Below, one piece after another: positions 11,128-23,900 of a stretch of DNA of 64,000 nt. Made by a program: the position numbers and the translations under genes. The stretch covers positions 1,740,074 to 1,804,073 of the forward strand of contig NW_024468510.1 of the NCBI RefSeq assembly GCF_001632365.1. The letters are read 5' to 3'. The notes beneath the pieces were generated by a model, which was not told where the DNA came from, made no database searches, and worked only from the letters and a program-made list of their open reading frames with translations. The DNA comes from Laetiporus sulphureus 93-53. Lineage: Eukaryota; Basidiomycota; Agaricomycetes; Polyporales; Laetiporaceae. Position 1 is the stretch's first letter. Each line of letters opens with the position of its first letter.

Positions 11128-14100
11128 TCATCGCCCACCCTTCTTCTCCACCTTCCACTCCTTGAATATCCCGTCCAGGCTTTTGTACAGCAAGTGCGAC
11201 GGGAGCGATCGGATAACATCGCCCGCGCGTTCCTCCACCTCATGTTTCCCGTTCCCGGGGTCAGCACGCTTCGCATATTCGACCGCGATCCTAAAGATGG
11301 CCAGCACGGCAAGCGATACGTGCGTCTGCTGCGCGCCGTGCGCAGCGCCCGGCGACAGAGCGCCGAGCAGCGGGCCCGCGACGTGTGGCTGCGCGAGCGC
11401 GGGCGTCGGTGCGGGGTGTGCGGGCCCCGAGCGCTCTCCGCGCACGAGCCGAAGGAGGATCTCGAGGATGTTGTCCGTCTCGGTCATGTGTGTGCGCAGG
11501 AAGCGTTGTCGTTCGCTCGTCTGCCCTACATTCGAGTTCTGCGCCCACGCCTCGAGGATCGTCCAAATCGTCGGTGCCTTTCATGGGCCTCCAAGTCAGG
11601 ATGTTTGCGATAGCACTGAGGACGAGATATGCGTACCGGATCGGGATCGACGACCTCGATCTTCTTTTCCCAGCCTTCGGCTGCGTCGCCAGCTACCCAG
11701 AACATTCGTCCGAACATGCTTTTCAGCCATTCCTGCACGTCGCCGGTCTTCACCCAGCGCGGTTCGGAGAAGGGGCGGTCTCGGTCGAGGTAGGCAATCA
11801 GGGTCATCTTCGATGGAAGCGCGACTTTGGAGAAAGGAGGGACAGTGGGGTCTGCCTCTGGAATTTCTGGCATTTCAAGAGGGATATAAGAGGCTGTCGT
11901 TTCCGAGTAGGTCTCCATCTAAAGTTATTGACATTCTTCAGTCCGAATTTGGATTGTTCAACGGTGATTATACTCACGAGTATACCCTTGTAGGTTGTAG
12001 CGTCCTCCTTATCGACATTCATGAGAACCTCGATACGGCCGTCTGCCCTAATGACCTTCAGCTTGTCGACGATTTCCGCATCGATAACCATTCTCCGCGT
12101 TCCTGAAGCGTAAGCGACAGAGAGACGGTTTGCTGATGCGGTCTTGCCAAGCTTTCCGGCAGCTTGAACATTGGACGGCTCGCCGTAAGCGGAAGAGTCA
12201 ACCGCATTACCTGCGGCAGCGTCAGATTCATTTTGCTCGTCCTGAGGCTCTTCAAGCTGCGTAGGCTCCTGCAGGAGTTGGTTGACATCGTGCTGCTCTT
12301 CCTCATCAATGACAGCGGCATTGAACGACGCGTAAGCGAGGTCCTTGTTGCCCGTATCGGGCACTGTAGAAGCGATGGAGTCTTCCGCCTGCAACGGCTT
12401 TGCATGTGTGCTGTTTGTAACGGGGGCCTGAACGTCGCCATTGGATGAAGTGTGAGCAGATGCAACAGGAGGAGAAGCCAAAGGAGCAGCAGAAACATCA
12501 GGAACAGCAGACGATTCGGCAGGCGCAGAGAGGTAAGCGTTCTGATTGCTGTCGGAGTCAGCCTCGGGCACGGCTTGACCAGCGGGTCCAGCTACCGAAC
12601 CACTCTCGTAGTGAGGGGTGCCCCCTGCTGCAGCATCTGGAACATCGGCCATAGAAGGATGCTCTGAGGTGTTGACACCTTCAGCGCCGTTGGGATTAAC
12701 GAGCAGCTCAGCATGTCCCGCAGTCGAGGCGCTTTGGTCATGCTGCTCATCAACAGAGCCATGGGCATCCTCATCACCCAGCGTATGATACTCGTCCTGA
12801 CCCTCCCCTTGCACGCCATCATATCCATTGCCTTCTTGAGAAAACGTGTATCAGTGGCGCGAACGCATTCGTTCGAACGAGGTGCGCGTTCGCAGGTGCA
12901 CGAGCTCGATCGAGGAGTAGGAGGCTTACCAAATTCACCCTCGGCATCAGCATCGTGGTACTGTTCTGCCCCGTTTGCATTATCATGATCCCCTTCCTCT
13001 CCTTCTCCTTCCTCACCGCCGATGGCAGCCATCAGCCAGTCCGCTTCGCTAGTCGTCTCCGCTACGCTAGGAGCGACACTGTCACGGCCAACGGCGGTAT
13101 CAGTCCCATCATAATCCATGCTAGGAGCCACACTAGCATCGGCATGCTCATTTGCCATATCAGACGAGTGAGGAGGCGGGGGAGGGGGGCCGCGACCATC
13201 TTCCACGTCGCCATCATCATCCTCCAGCTTTTTACGCTTCCCCTTCCTCGTAGTAGAGGACTGGCCAAGAGAATAAGAGGTTTGGGAAGGAATCGGATGA
13301 GAATCATCAGCAGTCACGGGCGTGTGGAAATAAATGCGGATGCGAGAAGGCGGGGGCGGCAAAAGAGCGATCGGCTCCGTCTTTACGGGGGCACCTTCAG
13401 CAGCGGGCGGCACCTCCCCTACAGCTGTTGCTGTAACAGTAGCATCACTGCCGCTTGGAATAGCCTCAGATTTGGCAGGAGACGCGGGAGTCTGAGGGTT
13501 AGAAGCACTGTCAGATGGAACAGCAGACTCGGTCTTCTCCTTCTTGACCGTCACATCCGTAGACTCCGATTTGGAGACACCCCAGCTCCAAGACAGCTCC
13601 GGCATCTCCAGCCCAATAATCTTGAAATCTGTCAGTGTCCGCCTATTCTCATCTTTCTTACCAGTGGAGAATCCTGCGGACATTGCATTGACATTGTCTC
13701 TGCTGCTATGCGCAGGACCCGAATCATGACGACTTCCCCTGCTGGACTGGGAGAAGCTCTGATTGCGACCACGGAAGGAGTTATTCTGATAGTTGTGCTG
13801 ATGGTGGTGGTGTTGCTGCTGATGCTGTTGCTGGTAGCCGTGCGAGTATCCTTGACCTCCAGCATTGAACGACCCACCTCGCCGATTGTCTCTATTCCCA
13901 AATCCCCTGGTGGGACCGTGTCCTCTGAAGCTTCCTCCACTCTGTATCATCCCCCCTCCTCGACCACCCAGGTTGTTGTAACTTCCTCTGCCACGATTAC
14001 CACCTCTGTTCATTCCCATCGGCGCACCTCTGCCTCTTCCGCCCATATTGTTCCCACCGCGTCCCCCACCATAACCGCCCCGACCACCTCCCATCTGCAT

Positions 14101-14859
14101 CTGACTCATTACCGGTCCTCCTCCGCGACCAAAACCTTGCCCTTGATTCTGATTGAACATGTTCATGCCTCCGCCTTGTTGCATGGGCGGAGGTGGGGGA
14201 GGCTGAAACTGAGGCTGGGGAGGAGGAGGGCCACGGTGCTGACTAGGGCCATCGAACCGCTGGCGCTTGGCAGGCGGAAGTTGCTGAGGCGAGGCGTGAT
14301 GAATGTTGCGATTGTTGGGCCTTTGCTGCTGCTGCTGCTGGGGATGATAAAACTGTTGCTGCTGTTGTTGCTGGAATGGCTGGGGAGCGACTTGTGGCTG
14401 ATATGGCGTCTGAGGAACTTGCTGTGGCGCAGGACCGCCCTGAGGAACGTAAGGCTGTTGATAAGCTCCTGCTTGTGGTTGATACGGATTGTAAGCTGGC
14501 TGAGGAGGGGGAGGAGGGGGAGGCTGTACGACGGGTGGAGGCGGTTGGAAGTGCGGTTGAGGCTGTCTTTGCTGCTGCTGCCAAGCCAAATTTTGCTGGT
14601 TTCCATATCCATAGTTCGCAAACAAAGCAGATTGCTCAGCGGTGGGTCGCGGAGCAGTAGCGGGTTGCGCATGCTGCGCGGCGGTCCACTGCGGATTATA
14701 GGTACCAACAGTGGGCGCCTGGACGTGTTGCGCCGCTGCTGCCGCCGTCCAATAAGCAGCGTAGTCTGGCTGAGTGGGCTGAGGAGGAGGAGGACCAGGT
14801 GGTAGAGGTGGTTGCTGCGGGGTGTATGCCGCCGTCGGGACGAAAGGATTCTTGTTCAT
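11128..14859 (-). CDS. Large Gln/Pro- and RGG-rich protein with unassigned C-terminal domain
   Basis: Four exons: 12930-14859, 11978-12834, 11637-11918, 11128-11577; 1172 aa. Order of regions: N-terminal Pro/Gln/Ala/Tyr-rich low complexity (about 1-215) with poly-Q, an RGG/GRG-rich stretch (about 220-340) typical of RNA binding, a short block LTDFKIIGLEMPELSWSWG, a basic patch RKGKRKKLEDDD that may be nuclear, an acidic disordered middle, then about 300 C-terminal residues of ordinary composition (RRMVIDAEIVDKLKVIRADG, DRDRPFSEPRWVKTGDVQEW, KSMFGRMFWVAGDAAEGWEK, PTIWTILEAWAQN). I do not recognise that domain. The first intron ends in a tandem AAGAAG acceptor, so the second exon could start at 12834 or 12831 without frame change. 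Confidence 0.78.
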
Positions 14860-15147
14860 GATCGTGAGACTCTACGGAATAGATTTGAAAAGTAGAAGAA
14901 GTCGTCGTCAAAAGCTCGAAAAGCAGAAAGCAGGAATGATGGCGGCCAGGTACTGCGATTTGCTCGCAGTCGAGGACAAAGGCAAGCAGTCACGTCAGCA
15001 CACGGAACCGGTTACACTTCGAGTCACAGTGTCACAGATGATCAGGGCCACAAAAATTGGCCGGTACAACCCGAAATGGAAGTTGGCAAAGAAAAATGTA
15101 CAAAATAGGTGAACAATGCACCAAACAGAAAAAATGACAAGACTAGA
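14860..15147 (-). other. Gap between KRR1 and the RGG protein gene
   Basis: 288 bp holding the promoter of the downstream minus-strand RGG gene and the 3' flank of KRR1. No other gene seen. Confidence 0.5.
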
Positions 15148-16734
<1,587 letters not shown>

Positions 16735-16901
16735 AGTTGAGGTGGGTAACAGATTTGAGGTACAAGTCGGATTGAAGCTGCAGTGTGCGTGACAAGCAGC
16801 CATAACAGAACGTGACATTTGATGCCTGCACGTCTGAAAGCGCGCCACCATCCTTTCTCTCGAGCCCTTGAAGCAAGCGTAGACTCTGCAACCACTACTC
16901 T
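16735..16901. promoter_or_regulatory. Shared promoter region of KRR1 (-) and the NCBP3-like gene (+)
   Basis: Only 167 bp separate two divergently transcribed start codons, so both promoters must lie here or overlap the 5' ends. No clear TATA box seen; assignment is from gene orientation. Confidence 0.5.
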
Positions 16902-18188
16902 ATGGAAAACACTCTGGACATCTCGGAACCCCCTCAAGAACTACTCTCATATGATGAAACGATCTCATACGAGGAACAACTTCCTACACAAGTGCCGATC
17001 GAACCTGGTCGCCCCCAGCTCGCCGATCGCATTGGCAACACGAAAGTATATCTGCTCTCTGAGACGACTGGGACGCGGCTAGGAAAGGTGCGCTGGTAGA
17101 ATGTCTCCGGGGCCGACACGCAGGAGCCTAATGAGAGAGTTGTCGGCTTGTGAATTGGTTGGGTATGGATACTCTGGGTCTGACTTCGACGGATTAGCGG
17201 AAACATGATGAGGAAGCGATAGAAGGGAATGAAGAAGGGGATGTTGAGATGGAGGAAGGTACGTTCAGTATACTTTGCCTCAGTGACAATGCGTCTGACG
17301 GTCTACTTAGACTCGCTTTACAGGGAGAACGCTATCTTCATTCGCGGGACGCCTGTATCACACCTTCCTACCCCAAGTATATTCGCATATGCTACGCATT
17401 TCGACGCCCACCCTATGGCACTCGAGTGGATCGATGACACCACCTGCATCCTCGTCTTTAACTCCAAGACAGCTGCGCGCGACGCGTTTCGTCACCTCAC
17501 GAAGTCCATAGCAGAGGAGCCTTCAGCAGAGGATGGATCAATCACAGCGAAACCTATACCGGTCGCTATCTGGCCTCCGGAGGAGAGGATCAACAAGAGC
17601 TTGGGTAAGGGCGAAGGGTTGAAGGGTACTATACGAATGCGGTGGGCCACTCGTCAGGATGTCAAGAAGAGAGGGGCGAAGAAGGAGAGCGAATTCTACC
17701 GAAAATACGGGAGTAAAGCAGGAAAGAATGCTGGTGAGGAAGGTTTAGGACAGGAGGGAGAGGATGGGCGGCAAAGAAAGAGAAGAAGAGGAGACGAAGT
17801 TGACGAAGCCATTCAAAAGTCTCAGCTGGACGAAGAACTCGACGCATTCTTAAATGAGGACGAAGAACCCCAAGCACCACCGTCGCCCCCGTCCAAGATG
17901 CGTTCCGACTATCTAGGGACCTCAGGAAAGTCTCTACTTGAGCGCACGTCGGTCATGCGTGCACGACCAGAGGCGCTTGAATCACGCATGATGGCCGAGA
18001 TTCCGCGGCGGGCGCGTTCACACAGGGATAATGGGCTTGATGACGGAAGGAGGCGGTCGGGAGAGCGGTATGGGCGACGGGACAGAGGTGGTGCACGCGA
18101 TCGTGGTCGAACGGGTGGAGAGCGACCCAGAAAGACACAGCAGGACCTCGATGACGAGCTAGATGCGTTCTTGAGAGAAAGAGATTAG
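16902..18188 (+). CDS. NCBP3-like (nuclear cap-binding subunit 3 family) protein
   Basis: Three exons (16902-17087, 17198-17258, 17311-18188), 374 aa. The RRM-like core of the family is visible: YRENAIFIRGTPVSHLPTPS, then ALEWIDDTTCILVFNSKTAA and RDAFRHLTKS. Next comes a conserved block with TIRMRWATRQDVKKRGAKKE and SEFYRKYG, followed by a basic RKRRRGDE stretch, a likely nuclear signal. The C-terminus is Arg/Gly/Asp-rich and carries two related motifs, LDEELDAFLNEDE and LDDELDAFLRERD, reminiscent of FoP/CHTOP-type C-terminal repeats. Expected role: mRNA cap or export complex in the nucleus. Family assignment rests on the WIDD-type core; the cap-binding function is inferred. Confidence 0.75.
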
Positions 18189-18539
18189 AGAATGGAATGT
18201 ATCGGATCTCTTACGATTGTATTGATGTTGTAGAACACTGTGGCCCCTCCCCGCTCAGTATCGTGTATCATTGAAGTCAGATGTTCTCTGCATCGATAAA
18301 TCAGATTTTAAAACCAAGCCTTAACTTTCAGCCGCTGCTTTATATGCTACAGTAGTCTGCAGAAGCAGGACTTGAAGCTTGAACACCCATATGAGTGAAA
18401 ATGAGAGAGGTGCTGATCGACGCTAACTCAGCGGCACAAAGTGCATGAAGAGGAGGCCTTCTACAGCGTAGGTCTGATGCGGTTGCGAAGGAGCACTGAT
18501 ACCTCGCTCACATATGCGTACAAAACTACCTTGATGCGG
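18189..18539. other. Convergent intergenic gap
   Basis: 3' flanks of the NCBP3-like gene and BOL3. Nothing else recognised. Confidence 0.5.
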
Positions 18540-18984
18540 TCACGGCGTTCTTGTTTGTAGCTAGTGAAGCACCGTATTCAGCGAATACTGTCTTGAGACC
18601 GCTGAATTTACTTGCCTGCAAGCCATGGATGCCCTCGATCTCCTTCTTGAGTGTTTCATTGACCAACCGGTGTTGCTTGATCATCGGTATTCCCTTAAAT
18701 GCCTCGCTTGCGATGACTATGTGGTAGAATGTCCCACAACCTCCTGTAATTCAAGACACGAGTCAGGAAGTCCAAGGCGAGCCTCTCCGGAGAACACTAC
18801 CTGAAATATCCTGTACTTCAAGCTCGGATGGGGAGAACCTCTCCGTCAGCTTGCTGTATATCGTGCGCTCTCCATCCGAGAGCCCTGATGGAGGAGGCGC
18901 AGCGTAATGTCGAAGATAGAGAGGCACGCGAGTGCGTGCGATCCGCCGAGCGAGGGCGACCGAGAACATGAAGGGCGAGCTCAT
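18540..18984 (-). CDS. BOL3: BolA-family protein, mitochondrial BOL3 type
   Basis: Small mitochondrial protein acting late in Fe-S cluster delivery. Exons 18801-18984, 18616-18743, 18560-18540, giving 110 aa. The first 30 residues are basic with hydrophobics (ALARRIARTRVPLYLRHYA), a plausible mitochondrial presequence. BolA core: KLTERFSPSELEVQDISGGC, GTFYHIVIASEAFKGIPMIK, QHRLVNETLKKEIEGIHGLQ. The second intron (18561-18615) begins GC after CAG (CAG/GCAAGT), a textbook GC-AG donor; reading through it would lose the conserved end. Head-to-head with COX15 across 148 bp. Confidence 0.9.
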
Positions 18985-19132
18985 GATCGAGGACCCGCTG
19001 GGCGCCTTCGTGTCGGAGGCTCGACCGCTCTCTCGTCCGCGATGTGTGCAGTTTGCCCACGGCGTACGGCCCAATCCTGCTCTTCCCGTTACTCAACGAC
19101 GCACGCTGCCCACTTCGACGGCAAGGTAAGGG
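18985..19132. promoter_or_regulatory. Shared promoter region of BOL3 (-) and COX15 (+)
   Basis: 148 bp between two divergent start codons, both of mitochondrial cofactor-pathway genes. A common regulatory segment is inferred from the spacing; no specific motif is claimed. Confidence 0.5.
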
Positions 19133-20807
19133 ATGTCGCTGTTGGGAGCATGGACGCGTGGCGTCAGCTTCGGGTCGCGGTCGTTGTACGCCGCATTCCC
19201 GAGGCAGCCGTGCTTCCGAGCTCTGCACGGAACGAACATCGCGGCGAAGCCACTCCTCAGGCAAATACCTCGCAGTAGCCCCCAGACCCTCTGGACGCGT
19301 GCAAGCACATTACAGGATGCATTCCGACGTGTCAGCCTGCTAACGCAGGGGAGGAACCTGAGCCTTCGTGCAACTCGCCGGCCACCATTCGACCCTCGCT
19401 TTTTCTCAAATAACGCTGCTCAAGTAGCCCCAGAACTCCCCGTCCTGTCTCCTCCGCCCGTCGCTGGCTGGTTGATTTTCTCTTCGGTCCTCGTCTTTGC
19501 GGTTATTGTCGTCGGAGGTGTTACTCGCCTGACCGAATCTGGTTTGAGTATCACGGAGTGGCGCCCGATTACTGGTATCCTACCGCCGCTTTCGCAAGCG
19601 CAATGGAACGAGGAGTTTGAAAAGTACAAGGCTACTCCGGAGTTTAAGCTGTGCGTCATACAATGCAGTTCTGCTGTCACAGCAATTTGACTGTTCAGTG
19701 AAATGATTACAGGCTGAACCACTCCATTACCGTGGATGAGTTCAAGGACATTTTCTACATGGAATGGGGCCACCGCGTCCTCGGCCGTCTCATCGGAATT
19801 GCCTTCGTCGTCCCTTTGACGTACTTTGTTGTCCGCAAACGCCTCTCAGCATCCATGCCAAAGCAACTCTTCGGCATGGCGCTGCTCATCGGTGCGCAGG
19901 GCGTTCTCGGATGGTACATGGTCAAATCGGGTTTGGAGGACTCGCTCATGGAGATCCCGGGCGCGGTGCCGCGTGTCTCGCAGTACAGGCTGGCGGCACA
20001 CCTCGGCACGGCATTCGTCCTGTATGCGGGGATGTTTTGGACAGGGCTTGCCGCGCTGTATGATTGGAGGTACGCTAAGAAGGGAAAATGGGGTGGTCTG
20101 AAGGGCGATGCGGCACAGTGGAAGACTATCCTAGAGAATCCCCATGTCAAACGATTTGCGCGATACTCTAAGGCATTGACCGCATTGGTCTTCATCACAG
20201 CGCTGTCAGGTTTGTTGCTCCACCTACTGAAGAGAGAAGTGTGACTAATATGTTTGTGTAGGAGCTTTCGTCGCTGGGCTTGATGCCGGACTGTTGTACA
20301 ACGAGTTTCCGCTGATGGGCGGGCGACTTGCTCCTCCGAAAGATGAGCTGTTTTCTACAGCATATGCAAAAGCGCCCGATGGCTCAGACATCTGGTGGCG
20401 AAACATTTTCGAAAACCCCACGACGGTCCAATTCGACCACCGCTGCCTGGTATGACCTTTTGAGAATAACGCTTTCGTACGATGTTTCTGATGGACCGTT
20501 CCCGCAGGCCATTACAACCTATGCAGCTACATGGTGGCTGTACGCCATGACGCGCAAGCCTGCTCTGCGCGCTGTGCTTCCGCCTCTCGCAAGGCGTATG
20601 GCGATCTCGGCCTTTGCAATGGCAAATATCCAGGTGCTCCTCGGTATCTCGACACTTCTGTACCTCGTGCCCATCCCTCTCGCTGCTGCACATCAAGCAG
20701 GCAGTGTCCTGCTGCTAACAACGATGGTGCAACTGTTATTGGCGCTCAGACGACCTGGCGCTGCCGCGCGAATGTGGAGGCAGGCATTGCAGGCGAATGG
20801 GAAGTAG
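19133..20807 (+). CDS. COX15: COX15, heme A synthase
   Basis: Inner-mitochondrial-membrane enzyme converting heme O to heme A for cytochrome oxidase. Four exons (19133-19650, 19713-20209, 20262-20449, 20508-20807), 500 aa, normal for fungal COX15. The first 90 residues are Arg/Ser-rich, a mitochondrial targeting sequence. Family blocks: [20 protein letters not shown] with the first membrane helix, [24 protein letters not shown] with a heme-ligand His, [22 protein letters not shown] with the second conserved His, [32 protein letters not shown]. About eight membrane segments. All introns are GT-AG. Convergent with PRE5 downstream. Confidence 0.95.
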
Positions 20808-20935
20808 TCCTGAGTCCGAGGCAGATGCTGTGTGGTATTGTAGATAAGGTATCTATCCCCCCTGCTCATGAGCCATCGATCGTACTCGAAAATATGAATT
20901 GAGTCCGGCGATACAAGCACATGGAAACACACAAA

Positions 20936-22080
20936 CTACTCTGCCATTTGTACATCTTCATCTCCCCCGGCTGGTGGCTGTGCGGCACCGTCTGCTGCAG
21001 GCGCCTCCGCCTCCGTTGCCGTTGCGGACGGGGGCTCCTCGCCGTGGGTCTTGGGCTGCATACTGTCCAAGTATACCTGGATCGGCTCGCCCTCCAGAAT
21101 GCGGAATGTGCCTTCTGGAGGGACGTCTTTCTCGTGCGCGCCGGCAGGCCCGACGATGCCGATGGACGTGTTGCTGATCGTGAGCTCCTTGTCCTGCTGG
21201 AGTGTCTCACGGAGCGCGTGCAGACCGTGCCGGATGAGGTCTTCCAGATCGCCTGATAGTGAGATGACCGCGTGAGCGACGTGCAGCTGCGGAATGAGAA
21301 GGGAAGATCGGCGTACAATCCATGAAGCTCTCGAAGTGCCTCTCGAGATATGTTTTTGCGCTCTGGCTCCGTGCACCGATGGACATGGCATAGTATTCGT
21401 ATGAGTTTCCGGACGGAGAAAACTCGTACAAATGAGGGCCATTCTTGTCTTGTCCGACCACAAGGAAGCCCACTCCGTATGGACGTCGGCCATATTCTTG
21501 GGTATTAACTTGTGCCTCTAGAACATCAACATCAGAGCAGGATGAGAAGTGGCCAGAGGCAATAACGAACTGTCGGCGATGGAAAAGACGAGACGGTTTA
21601 CGGGAATCGGGCGGTTGAATACCATGCGTGAGGACATGGCTTGTTGCCGCATGAAGTTGCTGTCGACGCGCATATGAGTGCAGGTCCAGTACAACGTCGC
21701 AAAGACTTACCTCAGAACGCGAGCATCGGATGTGAGGCCAGCGATCCCAATGCCGACGTGATCGTCTATTCGGTACATCTTCTGCTGGTACGACGCGAGC
21801 TCTCCAAGCGAACGCTGCACGAAACCGCGAACGAATGTGCATAGAATTTTGCAAGTTTTACGCGTAGGCACACACCTTCAATGCCAGAAGAATGGAGTGC
21901 GTCTTCGATCGCAGCCCTACGACTGCAGAACCCTGCTTCACTGCTTCAGAGGCATACTCGACCTGGTGCAGCCGTCCCTGCGGCGAGAACACGACGTTAT
22001 CCGAGTCGTAGGTATTTCTAAACTGTCTCGATGCATATGTTGAGTCTACAATGCCATCGGCGACGCAGACGACTCACCAT
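20936..22080 (-). CDS. PRE5: 20S proteasome alpha6 subunit (PSMA1/PRE5 type)
   Basis: Structural alpha-ring subunit of the 20S proteasome. Six exons: 22078-22080 (just the ATG), 21876-22022, 21711-21814, 21571-21659, 21317-21517, 20936-21252; 286 aa. The alpha-subunit signature follows the start at once: [20 protein letters not shown]. Then [64 protein letters not shown] and [20 protein letters not shown]. The C-terminal tail is Pro/Ala/Glu-rich and acidic, as in PSMA1. The start codon is followed directly by the GTGAGT donor, so no coding exon longer than 3 nt precedes the first intron. Confidence 0.93.
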
Positions 22081-22939
22081 GTCGAGAAGATGAGAGTGTG
22101 GTCAAGCAGGCAGAGTGACGCGTCTCGAGTACACGAGTGGGCGACGCGCAATGGCTGCCAAAAGCGGCAGTCGTGATCGCGATGCTCGTGACTTGCCAAC
22201 GACACGCGACCGTGGCCACAACTCCTTTCTCTCCCAGCGTCTACTCTCCTCTGGACCTCTGCTTGCCTCTGAGCATCAGCAGTCTGCATGCTTGACTTCT
22301 GGCTTGCATCTGTGATGTGCGAGGACTTAACGGCCGCCTAGTAGATATGCAGTGGGCCGCTTCTGGTTGTCCTCCTTTAGGCGCGTTCTGAGTTGGCCGC
22401 TCAGGCACTCTACCGTTTCATGGGGAAAGCTGTTAGCTTGTTGATTATGTTCTGTTGCTGTTCCACGGGTCTCCTTGGATGTCCTTGCCAATAGCATCCT
22501 GCTTTGCGCACTTCACGAATGTTCTTCAAGGTTCACTGATGGACTGCCCGAACGTCGCTCCCTTCGATTCTGACGTTCGCGGGACCTTAACGGGCTTTTC
22601 AGTGCACCTAGCCCGTTCCAATTCCACCTAACGCTCTGTCGGTGGGTCTTCCTTCCTTTAACTCTCAAGATCATGACGTATTTAACTTACTGATGTCATG
22701 AGACTTTTCCGATCGGCGGAAAGGTTCCAGCCACAGCGACCATATATAAGTCTTTGTCCGACTTCCTGACACACATGGCTGCGATAGAGCATAGCTGTCT
22801 CTAAGTCTCGCCACCCCTGGTCTCGCTAGTGCACACTGAGTAGGTGCTCTGTCTCGGTCCTGCATCTCTGGGCGGCATCGCGGTCCATCCAGCTTCGTCT
22901 CCATGCAATGACAATCTCCTATATAGCATCCGGTCAACG
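22081..22939. other. Intergenic region upstream of PRE5
   Basis: Promoter side of PRE5. A TATA-like CATATATAAG occurs near 22740 on the plus strand, pointing at the next gene core. No supportable gene or RNA seen. Confidence 0.45.
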
Positions 22940-23900
22940 TTGATGCCTTCTTCGACATAGCTATACTTGGCATCTACCGCCTCCGCCCTTGCATCACTCA
23001 ATTGTGCGAACAGTATCTCAGACCGACTTCTTAGGGTTCAAGCACTCCGAGTCCGTCACCTGGGTTGGCTTGTGGAGCCCATTCCTGCGGCATTTCGCGC
23101 TTGAAGAGTATTGGGCCTATCTTTGGACGAAGGAAGGCCGCATGGCGTCACTCATGCTAGTTGTTGTCGTCATTGGTCGGGTTGTTTGCACCGTTGCTCT
23201 AATCGAGGCTTTCGATTCGGCAAGGTACGCTATGCCACTTCTCGAGTCAGTCCCGTGACTTATGTTTTCCCGCAGCGCCGCGCCCGAGGCCTCGTGGGGG
23301 CTATTGATGCTGTCTGGTTTGCGCTATCTGGCGTTAGACCACCGTTCGTCATCGGCAGAGATGTGAAGAAGCTTGGCGTAAGGCAAGACGTAAGTGTCCA
23401 ATGTGTTGTGGACGATGACCTGCGCTCACAAACGATGCAATTGTGCATTGTGCGCCATCTCGCTGGCGGCGCGTTGCTCATTACATTGTACCTGCTGACG
23501 CTGTCTCTCCCAGAGATCGACAAGCTCTGCCGAGAAGCCTTCGTGGGCTTCTATTGCCCAGACCGTCTGCACGTTCGTGCGCGTTGATGCCTTACCCCAT
23601 TCTGCTGCGTCTCTCGAAACTTCTCGGCGCGCTCGTATGTCATAGCGACTCTGATGTCACTAGGCTGGTCTCTCGGCATTCCCATATCCAACCGAATTCA
23701 GCGCGAATGTCCTCGGGATCGTCTCTCGTCCGTTTGGAAGACGGTGTCCTTGGGTCGCGGATAGTCTTCCTCCTCTATCGCACCAGACTTGTCATATGTT
23801 TCATTCGACCAATCCTCTCCCTAGCTTACGGGGTGCCCGATTTGCCTACGGCGAGCCTTCAATTAGAAGATTCGAAACGTCTGCAGCTATCTATGCTCGG
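22940..23900 (+). CDS. Unrecognised gene core, probably membrane protein
   Basis: I do not recognise the product. Four consecutive segments join in one frame through clean GT-AG introns: about 22940-23224, 23276-23362, 23514-23634 and 23664-23899. The translation begins with a hydrophobic region (MLVVVVIGRVVCTVALIEAF), then SWGLLMLSGLRYLALDHR, LLRLSKLLGAL and a long open final segment containing FAYGEPSIRRFETSAAIYAR. A TATA-like box lies near 22740. The true start codon and the 3' end are not resolved; a stretch ending at 24165 (KHWWFMHVPGDIADRR) may belong to it but does not connect in frame in the joins I tried. Could be a decayed or divergent gene. Coordinates are approximate. Confidence 0.35.

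Noticed and set aside
10871..12106. 411-codon open frame on the plus strand
   Set aside because: Overlaps the C-terminal exons of the RGG gene, which have better splice logic; the plus reading is Arg/Ser-rich without motifs.
12955..14805. 616-codon open frame on the plus strand
   Set aside because: Antisense of the Gln/Pro/Gly-rich RGG gene; the Leu/Arg/Ser-rich translation is a by-product of the repeat codons.
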